Source: Blattabacterium cuenoti | GTDB taxonomy: Bacteria > Bacteroidota > Bacteroidia > Flavobacteriales > Blattabacteriaceae | Length of the DNA: 64,000 nt | Direction: 5' to 3' | Assembly (NCBI RefSeq): GCF_014252095.1 | Contig: NZ_CP059210.1 | Span: 286,392 to 350,391, forward strand | Part shown: piece after piece, positions 52,161-60,486 of the stretch | How the letters are laid out: the number at the start of each line of letters is the position of its first letter | Position numbering within the stretch: the stretch's first letter is position 1 | The notes under the pieces: generated by a model | What the model was told of the DNA's origin: nothing | Database searches by the model: none | Seen by the model: the letters and a program-made list of their open reading frames with translations, nothing else | Made by a program: the position numbers and the translations under genes

Positions 52161-55100
52161 TTATTCATATTCATCCCAAGCTGTTATAAAAAGTTTATCC
52201 ATAGATAAATGACAAAAAGCTTGTATAAAAGCCTTTGCTAAACGAGTATTAGTGAGGAGAGGAATATTAAAATCTACGGAAGAACGTCTTATAGCATAAT
52301 CATTATCCAACTCTGATTTACTTAAATTTTTGGGAATATTAATAATCAGATCTAATTTTCTATCCTTTATCAAGTCAAGAACATTTGGATCTTTTCTAAC
52401 ATTTGGCCAATGAACCCGTATAGAGGGGATTCCATAATCAGATAAAAAATTATTTGTGCCTTCTGTCGCAAATAATATATATCCTCTTTGATGCAAAAGT
52501 TTCACCATATCTAAAAGATCTAATTTGGATCCAATTGGTCCTCCTGATATAAGAATATTTTTTTTTGGAATAGTATAACCAACAGAAAGCATAGATTTTA
52601 AAAGGGCTTCATCAAAAGTATATCCTAAACATCCTACTTCCCCAGTAGAAGTCATATCTACTCCTAAAATAGGATCAGCATCTTGCAAACGAGAAAAAGA
52701 AAATTGTGAGGCTTTTATTCCTAAGAAATTGGTTGTAAAAAAATTAGGTTCATTTTTCTTCTTTTTCTTTCCAAGAAGAACTTGGGTGGCTAATTCTATC
52801 ATGTTGAAATGAGATATTTTGGATACGAAAGGAAAACTTCTAGAGGCTCTCAAATTGCATTCAATTACTTTCACTTCATTATCTTTAGATAAAAATTGAA
52901 TATTAAAAGGTCCAGATATATTAAAATATTTTGCGATTCTTTTAGATATACGAACTATTTCTTTTAATGTAGATAAATATAGATTGTGTGGAGGGTATAC
53001 TAACGTCGCATCTCCTGAATGTACTCCTGCAAACTCTACATGTTCTGATATCGCATAATATAAAATTTCTCCAGTTTGAGAAACTGCATCTAATTCAATT
53101 TCTTTTGCATTTTTTATAAACTCTGTAATAACTAATGGGTGTTCTGGAGAAACCGATACTTTATCTCTAAGATAACGATGAAGTTCTTCTTGATTAGAAA
53201 TTACATTCATATCCGCACCTGATAGAACATAGGAAGGTCTAACTAATATAGGATAGTCTACTTCTTCTACAAATTGATAAATCGTTTCAAAATCTGATAA
53301 TTCTTTCCATTTAGGTTGCCCTATCCCTAAATGATCCATTGCATGAGAAAATTTGTATCTATTTTCCACTTCGTCTATAGAAAGCGGTGAGGTTCCTAAT
53401 ATCTTGACTTGGTTTTCATAAAGCTTTAAAACCAAGTTGTTGGGAATTTGACCTCCCATAGATACTATGGTTCCTTTTGGTTTTTCTAAATCAATAATAT
53501 CTAAAACACGTTCTAAAGTTAACTCCTCAAAATATAATCTATCACATACATCAAAATCGGTACTAACTGTTTCTGGATTGTAATTAATCATTATAGATCT
53601 ATAAGATTCTTTCTTAATAGCATTTAATGCATTAACACAACACCAATCAAATTCTACACTACTTCCAATTCTATAAACTCCAGATCCTAAAACTATTACA
53701 GATTTTTCATCCTTTTCGTAAAGAACGTCATGCTGAATGGCATGATAAGTCAAATACAAATAATTTGTATATGCTGGATATTCAGAAGCTAAAGTATCAA
53801 TTTGTCTAACATATGGGAGAATACTTCTTTTTTTTCTATATTTTCTTATTTTTTTTTCCAGATCAGAAATTCTCTCCTCCTTCTCTTTTTGATGAATAAA
53901 AAGACTAGCTATTTGCATATCAGAAAAACCTTCTTTCTTAGCTTTACGGAATAATTCATCTGGAATATCCATCCAACTTTCATAAGAAGAAATTTCTTTT
54001 TTTGTTTGAAAAATGTTATTCAACTGGTATAGAAACCACGGATCTATTTTTGTTAAATCATGGATTTCTTTGATAGAAAAACCTTCTTCTAAAGCTTCTT
54101 CTAAAAATAGAATTCTTTGATCTGTTGGTTTTTTCAAAGCCTCTTTGAGCAGGTGAAGGGATCCAATTTTTTTTTTATTTGTATTTATAAATCCTAACAT
54201 TCCAATATCTAACATACGAATCCCTTTCTGTAAAGATTCCTCAAAAGATCCTCCAATAGCCATAACTTCTCCTACACTTTTCATACTACTTCCAATTCTA
54301 TTGGAAACTCCATAAAATTTCTTCAGATCCCACCTAGGAATTTTGCATACCACATAATCCAATGCGGGTTCAAAAAAAGCATAAGTAGTTTTAGTCACAG
54401 AATTTTTTAATTCATGTAATCCATATCCTATAGCTAATTTTGCAGAGACAAAAGCTAAAGGATAACCAGTTGCTTTAGAAGCAAGAGCGCTAGAACGAGA
54501 AAGACGAGCATTCACTTCAATAACCCTATAATCTTCAGATTTTGGATTTAAAGCAAATTGAACATTACATTCTCCTACTATCTCAAATTTTCTGGCTATC
54601 TGTATAGATAATTGTCTTAATTTATAATATTCTGAATTTGTTAAAGTTTGCGAAGGAGCTACTACAATACTTTCTCCTGTATGAATCCCTATAGGATCAA
54701 AATTTTCCATATTGCACACCGCAATACTACTATCATATTTATCTCTAACAACTTCGTATTCAATTTCTTTCCATCCTTCTAAATACTCTTCTACAACTAC
54801 TTGAGAAGAATAAGAAAAAGCTTTATGGATAATTTTTTCTAAATCATGAATATTTTTTGCAAAACCACTTCCTAAACCTCCAAGAGTGTAAGCTGATCTA
54901 ATTATGACAGGAAAACCAATTTTTAAAGCATAGGATGTGGCATCATCCATGGAATCCACCACAAAACTTTTTGCAGTTTTTATATTCATACGGATCAATC
55001 TCTTTCGGAAGAGATTTCTATCTTCACTCTGTATAATTGATTCAATAGACGTTCCTAAAACTTGAATTTGATATTTTTCTAGAAGACCTTCTTTAAAAAG

Positions 55101-55391
55101 TTGAATTCCACAATTTAAGGCGGTTTGTCCTCCAAAAGACAGCAAAATTCCTTTCGGTTTTTCCTTTTCAATAACCTTTTTTATAAAAAAAAATGTGAGA
55201 GGAAGAAAATAAACTTTATCAGCTACTTCTTTCGAAGTTTGTACAGTGGCTATATTTGGATTAATCAATATAGTATAAATCCCCTCCTCTTTAAGGGCTT
55301 TTAAAGCTTGTGTTCCAGAATAATCAAATTCACCCGCTTCTCCTATCTTTAAGGCTCCTGATCCCAGGATAAGTACTTTATCTATTTTCAT
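52161..55391 (-). CDS. carB: Carbamoyl-phosphate synthase large subunit
   Basis: 1076 residues, complete. Two homologous halves, each a preATP-grasp plus ATP-grasp domain (GSGALKIGEAGEFDYSGTQA near residue 10; GSGVYRIGSSVEFDWCCVNA near 569), an oligomerisation segment around 400-550 and the C-terminal MGS-like regulatory domain (from about 935). Uses ammonia from CarA, bicarbonate and two ATP to make carbamoyl phosphate for ArgF' and pyrimidines. Its position inside the operon ties ammonia use to arginine output. Overlaps carA by ATGA. Confidence 0.98.
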   Translation of the reverse strand: MKIDKVLILGSGALKIGEAGEFDYSGTQALKALKEEGIYTILINPNIATVQTSKEVADKVYFLPLTFFFIKKVIEKEKPKGILLSFGGQTALNCGIQLFKEGLLEKYQIQVLGTSIESIIQSEDRNLFRKRLIRMNIKTAKSFVVDSMDDATSYALKIGFPVIIRSAYTLGGLGSGFAKNIHDLEKIIHKAFSYSSQVVVEEYLEGWKEIEYEVVRDKYDSSIAVCNMENFDPIGIHTGESIVVAPSQTLTNSEYYKLRQLSIQIARKFEIVGECNVQFALNPKSEDYRVIEVNARLSRSSALASKATGYPLAFVSAKLAIGYGLHELKNSVTKTTYAFFEPALDYVVCKIPRWDLKKFYGVSNRIGSSMKSVGEVMAIGGSFEESLQKGIRMLDIGMLGFINTNKKKIGSLHLLKEALKKPTDQRILFLEEALEEGFSIKEIHDLTKIDPWFLYQLNNIFQTKKEISSYESWMDIPDELFRKAKKEGFSDMQIASLFIHQKEKEERISDLEKKIRKYRKKRSILPYVRQIDTLASEYPAYTNYLYLTYHAIQHDVLYEKDEKSVIVLGSGVYRIGSSVEFDWCCVNALNAIKKESYRSIMINYNPETVSTDFDVCDRLYFEELTLERVLDIIDLEKPKGTIVSMGGQIPNNLVLKLYENQVKILGTSPLSIDEVENRYKFSHAMDHLGIGQPKWKELSDFETIYQFVEEVDYPILVRPSYVLSGADMNVISNQEELHRYLRDKVSVSPEHPLVITEFIKNAKEIELDAVSQTGEILYYAISEHVEFAGVHSGDATLVYPPHNLYLSTLKEIVRISKRIAKYFNISGPFNIQFLSKDNEVKVIECNLRASRSFPFVSKISHFNMIELATQVLLGKKKKKNEPNFFTTNFLGIKASQFSFSRLQDADPILGVDMTSTGEVGCLGYTFDEALLKSMLSVGYTIPKKNILISGGPIGSKLDLLDMVKLLHQRGYILFATEGTNNFLSDYGIPSIRVHWPNVRKDPNVLDLIKDRKLDLIINIPKNLSKSELDNDYAIRRSSVDFNIPLLTNTRLAKAFIQAFCHLSMDKLFITAWDEYE

Positions 55392-56485
55392 ACTTGGAAG
55401 ATTCTTTTTTTTTCCATAGAATTAATAAAAAGATCGAATAAAAATTCCGTATCTGTAGGTCCACTTGATGCTTCTGGATGAAATTGCACCGAAAAAAAAG
55501 GTTTGTAATCATGAATAATTCCTTCGCAAGTGTTATCATTTAAATTTTTGAAGAACATTTTCCACTCTTTAGAAATATTTTTAGTATCCAAAACATATCC
55601 ATGGTTTTGTGATGTGATAAAATTTTGTCCTTTTTCTAATAAAACAACTGGTTGATTATGTCCTCTGTGTGCATATGGAAGCTTGTAAGTATCTCCTCCT
55701 GCAGCAATTCCCAAAAGTTGATTTCCTAAACATATTCCAAATATAGGTTTTTCTTTTTTCAGAGCCTTACGAAGATAAGATATGGGTTTTTCATAAATTT
55801 TTGGATTTCCAGGACCATTAGAAAGGACCAACCCGTCATATTCTTCCTTCGTAAAATCATAATTCCATGGAACCCGGATGATAGTACAATCCCTCCGTAA
55901 AAGGCAACGCAAAATATTATTCTTTAATCCAAAATCTACAAGTAATATTTTATATTTTCCTTTTCCATACAGAATTTTATTCTGTACAGATACTTTTTCA
56001 GAAAGATTTTCCTGGTTAGGATCATAAAAAGGAAGATCTTCTTTTTCCATTAAAATTTTACCTAACATGCTACCCCCTTTTTTTCTTAGTTTTTGTGCAA
56101 TAAATCTAGTATCTACTCCATATAATCCAGGTACACCATGTTCTTCCAACCAATCCGATAGAGATAAGCTCATATTCCAATGATACGGCCGACTGGAATA
56201 ATAGGAAATAATAAGACCGGTGACTTGAACCTGATCGGATTCATAGAATTCCTGGATTCCTTCCTTCCAAGAGGAAGAGGGAACTCCATAATTTCCTATT
56301 ATAGGATAAGTATAAGTCAATATTTGACCTTTGTAAGAAGGATCAGTTAAACTTTCCGTGTAACCTACCATAGCTGTATTAAAAACTACTTCTCCAGAAG
56401 AAGAGATTTTCGCTCCAAAATGATAAGCTGGATATTCTGTTCCATCTTCCAGTACAAGCATAGCCTTTTTTATATTATTTTTCAT
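55388..56485 (-). CDS. carA: Carbamoyl-phosphate synthase small subunit (glutamine amidotransferase)
   Basis: 365 residues. N-terminal CarA domain (about 1-160) and class I glutaminase domain with the nucleophile Cys in FGICLGNQLLG near 249 and the His-Glu pair in FHPEASSGP near 336. GNQ instead of GHQ after the nucleophile is, as I recall, usual in Bacteroidetes CarA, so activity is expected. Overlaps argD by 11 nt and carB by 4 nt. Confidence 0.97.
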   Translation of the reverse strand: MKNNIKKAMLVLEDGTEYPAYHFGAKISSSGEVVFNTAMVGYTESLTDPSYKGQILTYTYPIIGNYGVPSSSWKEGIQEFYESDQVQVTGLIISYYSSRPYHWNMSLSLSDWLEEHGVPGLYGVDTRFIAQKLRKKGGSMLGKILMEKEDLPFYDPNQENLSEKVSVQNKILYGKGKYKILLVDFGLKNNILRCLLRRDCTIIRVPWNYDFTKEEYDGLVLSNGPGNPKIYEKPISYLRKALKKEKPIFGICLGNQLLGIAAGGDTYKLPYAHRGHNQPVVLLEKGQNFITSQNHGYVLDTKNISKEWKMFFKNLNDNTCEGIIHDYKPFFSVQFHPEASSGPTDTEFLFDLFINSMEKKRIFQV

Positions 56486-57620
56486 TTTTTAGATATGCTA
56501 AGGCATTTTTTAGTTTTGTTATAAATAATTTAATATGATTTACGTTAATAATCAGTGGAGGGAGTAATCGTAAGATATATGAATTGTTAGACGTTCCTAC
56601 AAATACTTTTTCTTTGTATATTAAAATATTTTTCAAATCTTGAATAGGAAAATCAAATTCTAACCCTAACATCAATCCTCTTCCTCTTATTTTTTTTATT
56701 TGAGGAATCATCCGTAATTCTTGCAAAAGGATATTTCCCATTTTTTGAGCATTTTCAATTAAATTTTCTTTTTTCATAATCTCCAAAACAGCAATCCCTG
56801 CAGCACAAGCTAGATGATTTCCACCAAATGTCGTGCCTAACATTCCATAATAAGGGATAAATTTAGGATGTATAAGCACTCCCCCTATGGGAAATCCATT
56901 TCCCATTCCTTTAGCGATAGTAATTAAATCTGGCTCAACAGAATAAAACTGATGATAAAAAAAAGATCCAGTTCTTCCATATCCACTTTGAACTTCATCC
57001 ACAATAAAAATTGTATCGTACTTTTTGCAAAGTTCCCAAACTTTACAAAAAAAATTTGAACCAGGATCTATAATTCCAGATACCCCTTGTATTCCTTCCG
57101 TAATTAAAGCACAAATCTCTCCAGTTTTTAATTCCCTTTCTAATAAATTTAGATCTTGATAATCTATAAATATAGTTTCATGTTGGGCATCGAAAGGAGA
57201 TACTATTTTATAATTATCCGTCACAGATACACTTCCACTTGTTCTTCCATGAAAGGCTCCTTTAAAAGCAATAATTTTTTTCTTTCCTGTATGAAAAGAG
57301 GCGATTTTCAAAGCATTTTCATTGGATTCAGTTCCTGAATTGCAAAGAAATAACGAATAGTTTTCATATCCTGAAAAACGACCAAGTAAATTCGCCAATT
57401 TTTTCTTTTGAGAAATAAAAACACTATTCGAATAATAAGATATTTTATGAATTTGTTCTGTTAAGGCTTTTAAATAATATGAATGCGAATGACCAATGGA
57501 AATAACGGCATGTCCTCCATAAAAATCTAAATACATATGACCTTGTTTATCAAATATATAAACACCTTTTCCCTTGGTTAATTCTATATCTAAAATAGGA
57601 TAGACGTTAAATAGCTCCAT
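56475..57620 (-). CDS. argD: N-acylornithine aminotransferase (ArgD)
   Basis: 381 residues, class III aminotransferase. YLDFYGGHAVISIGHSHSYY near residue 30, LCNSGTESNENALKIAS near 92, IVDEVQSGYGRTG near 200 and the PLP Lys in TIAKGMGNGFPIGG near 233. Converts N-acylglutamate semialdehyde to N-acylornithine; may also serve as DapC in lysine synthesis. Lies 10 nt after argC. Confidence 0.94.
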   Translation of the reverse strand: MELFNVYPILDIELTKGKGVYIFDKQGHMYLDFYGGHAVISIGHSHSYYLKALTEQIHKISYYSNSVFISQKKKLANLLGRFSGYENYSLFLCNSGTESNENALKIASFHTGKKKIIAFKGAFHGRTSGSVSVTDNYKIVSPFDAQHETIFIDYQDLNLLERELKTGEICALITEGIQGVSGIIDPGSNFFCKVWELCKKYDTIFIVDEVQSGYGRTGSFFYHQFYSVEPDLITIAKGMGNGFPIGGVLIHPKFIPYYGMLGTTFGGNHLACAAGIAVLEIMKKENLIENAQKMGNILLQELRMIPQIKKIRGRGLMLGLEFDFPIQDLKNILIYKEKVFVGTSNNSYILRLLPPLIINVNHIKLFITKLKNALAYLKNEK

Positions 57621-57630
57621 TTTTTTTTAA

Positions 57631-58605
57631 TTAAAAACGAACGGATTTTAATTTCAAACCACAAATTTCATCCAAATGAAACATAAGATTCATATTCTGA
57701 ACAGCTTGACCGGAAGCTCCTTTTATAAGATTATCTATCACACTAAGAACAATCAATTGATTCTTTTCTTTCATAAGATGTAAAATACACTTATTGGTGT
57801 TAACTACTTGTTTTACATCTATATTTAGATCAGAAATTTCCACAAAAGGATGATTTTTATAATAATCTTTATAGATTTCCTTATTTTCTTCCAAAGAAAA
57901 ACCAGAATGAGTATATAAAGTAGTTATAATTCCTCTAGAAAAATTTCCCCTATAAGGGATCAAATAAACTTCCGATGAAAAATTATTTTGGACTTGATGG
58001 ATAGTTTGTTGAATTTCTTGTAAATGCTGATGATTAAATATTTTATAAGTAGAAATGTTATTATTTCTCCAACTAAATTGGTTAGTCTCACTCATGCTCT
58101 TTCCAGAACCTGTGGAACCAGTTATAGCACTAATATGAATATTTCTTTTCAATAGTTTTTTTTTAGCTAAGGGTAATACAGCTAAAAGAATCGCTGTAGC
58201 AAAACATCCTGGATTAGCAATATTATTAGAGATTTTTATAATCTCTTTTTGTAATTCTGGTAATCCATAGATAAATTTTCTTCTCAAAAAAACCGATTGA
58301 TTGATCATTCTAAAATCTTGACTAAGATCAATAACTTTGATAGTTTCTAATAGATTTTTTAATTCTTTTCTAGATTGTCCATGCCCTGAACAAAGAAATA
58401 CTACATCAACATCCTTGTTTAAAGAATCGGTAAACTTCATATTATCTATTTCTCCTAATAAATCTTGATGAACTGAATGAATCAATTCTCCTGGATGGCT
58501 CCTACTTACCACGCTCTTTATCCTTACTTTTGGATGATAAACCATTAATCTCATTAATTCTCCAGCAGTATATCCAGCCCCTCCTATAATGCCTATCTTA
58601 ATCAT
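57631..58605 (-). CDS. argC: N-acyl-gamma-glutamyl-phosphate reductase (ArgC)
   Basis: 324 residues. NAD(P)-binding GIIGGAGYTAGELMRLM at residue 5 and the catalytic Cys in NIANPGCFATAILLA near 134. Reduces the ArgB product to the semialdehyde. Overlaps the fused GNAT-argG gene by 4 nt (58602-58605). Confidence 0.96.
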   Translation of the reverse strand: MIKIGIIGGAGYTAGELMRLMVYHPKVRIKSVVSRSHPGELIHSVHQDLLGEIDNMKFTDSLNKDVDVVFLCSGHGQSRKELKNLLETIKVIDLSQDFRMINQSVFLRRKFIYGLPELQKEIIKISNNIANPGCFATAILLAVLPLAKKKLLKRNIHISAITGSTGSGKSMSETNQFSWRNNNISTYKIFNHQHLQEIQQTIHQVQNNFSSEVYLIPYRGNFSRGIITTLYTHSGFSLEENKEIYKDYYKNHPFVEISDLNIDVKQVVNTNKCILHLMKEKNQLIVLSVIDNLIKGASGQAVQNMNLMFHLDEICGLKLKSVRF

Positions 58606-60356
58606 TCTTCTTTTTTATTTAAATTATGATACATTTTCATTTGATTGCTCAATATTTTTGTAAAACCTTTAACATCTTCTGCTGTCCAAGCATGATTCAT
58701 TTCTCCATATTGAGCCATGTTAGAATCCATTAAATCAAATTTAGATTTAATTCCAACTAAATGAAATCTATAAGGATATAGAATGATATGCACGGTTCCA
58801 GTCAATCTTTCTTGTGTACTACTTAAAAACATCTCTATATCACGCATGACAGGATCTAAATATTGTGCCTCATGAAGTAACATTCCATACCAATTAGATA
58901 ATTGTTCTTTCCAATAAAGTTGCCATTTTGTAAGAATATGTTTTTCTAACAAATGATGAGCTTTAATAATAATAATGGCAGCTGAAGCTTCAAAGGCCAC
59001 TCTTCCCTTAATACCTAAAATAGTATCCCCTATATGAATCCCCCTACCTATAGCAAATTCTGAGGCAATTTTTTCAATTTTTATGATATTTTTTATGGCT
59101 TTTCCCTTTTCTCTGTTGACACCTACCAATTCTCCTTTTTCAAATTCTAATTCTAGATTTTCACTTTTTCTTCTCCTTAGTTTTGTCGGATAAGCTTCAT
59201 CTGGAAAATCGTTAAAAGAGCTAAGAGTTTCCTTTCCACCAATACTAGTTCCCCAAATTCCTTTATTAATAGAATATTTTGCTTGATCCAAACAAATATT
59301 ATAAACTCCACTATTTCGCAAATAATCAATCTCTTCTTTTCTAGAAATTTTTAGATCTCTTATAGGAGAGAAAGTTATTTTTTCCGGACAAATAATTTGA
59401 AAGGCTATATCGAATCTAATTTGATCATTTCCCGCACCTGTACTTCCATGAGCTATCGCTTTTGCCTTGATATTAGTTGAATATTTCGCAATTTTAATAG
59501 CTTGAAAAATTCTTTCTGAACTGACTGAAAGTGGATAAGTGTTATTTTTAAGAATGTTTCCAAATATAAGATATTTTATGCAATTTTGATAATATTCTTC
59601 TATAGCATCAATAGTTTTGTGCGATATGGCTCCAATATTTAAAGCTCTCTCTTGAATTTTTTTTAACTCCTCTTCTTTAAATCCTCCTGTGTTGATAATT
59701 ACTGTATGGACTTCATATCCTTCTTGAAGGAGATACTTTAAACAATAAGACGTATCTAACCCTCCACTATAGGCCAAAACAATTTTATCTCCAGGAATTA
59801 AGTAATCTATATTTTTTTGTTTATTAGAATCTTTTGGATTATACAAAAGTCCTGTGCAAAGACACATTTTTCTTTTGTTCCGAGTTAATATATCGAAATT
59901 TGCACAACTTTTACATCCTTTCCAAAAATCTTCTGATTGGGTCAGTTCACTAAAAGCTACAGGCTTAAACCCCAATTCCGTATTAATTCTGATCACTGGA
60001 TGACTTGTTGTAATACTAAATATTTTAGAATTCGGATACTTTTTTCTAGAAAGTTTAAATATTTCAATTTTGATAATTTTAGCCAATCCTTGTTTTCTAA
60101 ATTCAGGAAAAACAATCAAACCAGAATTAACTACAAATTCTTTATTTTGATAAATTTCTAGATAACTAAAACCTGCCAATTTTCCATCAAAAAATGCAAT
60201 CACCGCATTTCCACTAATCATTTTTGATTTAATATATTCTGGATCTTTTTTAGAAATCCCAGTTCCTCTAATTTTTGCTGATTCATGGATTTTTTTGCAA
60301 ATTAAGGAAGCATATTTTGTATCCTGATCATGAGATACTCTAACTTTTATTTTCAT
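58602..60356 (-). CDS. argG: GNAT acyltransferase - argininosuccinate synthase fusion
   Basis: 584 residues in one open frame. Residues 1-145 are a GNAT acyltransferase (acetyl-CoA loop FRKQGLAKI near 86-94), a plausible N-acylglutamate synthase. Residues 148-167 hold Cys148, Cys151, Cys165 and Cys167 (CKSC and CLC). Argininosuccinate synthase starts at about 191 with the ATP-pyrophosphatase loop VLAYSGGLDTSYCLKYL; AIAHGSTGAGNDQIRFD near 304 and SIGGKETLS near 370 complete it. No ATG lies between Met164 and the ArgG domain. As I recall, other Bacteroidetes keep GNAT and argG as neighbouring genes. First gene of the operon. Confidence 0.94.
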   Translation of the reverse strand: MKIKVRVSHDQDTKYASLICKKIHESAKIRGTGISKKDPEYIKSKMISGNAVIAFFDGKLAGFSYLEIYQNKEFVVNSGLIVFPEFRKQGLAKIIKIEIFKLSRKKYPNSKIFSITTSHPVIRINTELGFKPVAFSELTQSEDFWKGCKSCANFDILTRNKRKMCLCTGLLYNPKDSNKQKNIDYLIPGDKIVLAYSGGLDTSYCLKYLLQEGYEVHTVIINTGGFKEEELKKIQERALNIGAISHKTIDAIEEYYQNCIKYLIFGNILKNNTYPLSVSSERIFQAIKIAKYSTNIKAKAIAHGSTGAGNDQIRFDIAFQIICPEKITFSPIRDLKISRKEEIDYLRNSGVYNICLDQAKYSINKGIWGTSIGGKETLSSFNDFPDEAYPTKLRRRKSENLELEFEKGELVGVNREKGKAIKNIIKIEKIASEFAIGRGIHIGDTILGIKGRVAFEASAAIIIIKAHHLLEKHILTKWQLYWKEQLSNWYGMLLHEAQYLDPVMRDIEMFLSSTQERLTGTVHIILYPYRFHLVGIKSKFDLMDSNMAQYGEMNHAWTAEDVKGFTKILSNQMKMYHNLNKKEE

Positions 60357-60410
60357 CTTTGTAAAGAAACCAAAAATCCTAAAAATAAACGCGTTTTATT
60401 GAGATTTGAT

Positions 60411-60436
60411 ATATGATGAGTGATTCCTCATAATAT
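60411..60436. promoter_or_regulatory. Imperfect palindrome in the arginine operon leader (operator candidate)
   Basis: ATATGATGAG (60411-60420) and CTCATAATAT (60427-60436) pair over 9 of 10 positions around a 6-nt centre. It lies just downstream of the predicted start of transcription. It does not match the ArgR/AhrC box I know, and no T run follows, so a repressor site or a leader hairpin are the options. Confidence 0.45.
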
Positions 60437-60486
60437 TTCTTAATAAGTACAAAGTTAATTAAAGTCTTTTTAATAAATGTAAAGTT
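60437..60486 (-). repeat. Two 20-bp direct repeats, 30-bp period, upstream of the arginine operon
   Basis: Repeat 1 at 60437-60456 and repeat 2 at 60467-60486 share 16 of 20 bases (core TTAATAA...AAAGTT on the plus strand), all differences being transitions. The period is about three helical turns. Repeat 1 overlaps the -7 box; repeat 2 abuts the dnaE stop. Confidence 0.5.
60450..60457 (-). promoter_or_regulatory. Candidate -7 promoter box of the arginine operon
   Basis: TAACTTTG on the minus strand matches TAnnTTTG; initiation would be near 60443 and the leader about 87 nt long, with the 60411-60436 palindrome inside it. No -33 TTG at 17-23 nt, which would suit an activated or weak promoter. 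Confidence 0.5.

Noticed and set aside
55700-55760. CarA glutaminase motif GNQ instead of GHQ as a sign of lost activity
   Set aside because: The nucleophile Cys and the later His-Glu pair are intact, and GNQ is, as I recall, usual in Bacteroidetes.
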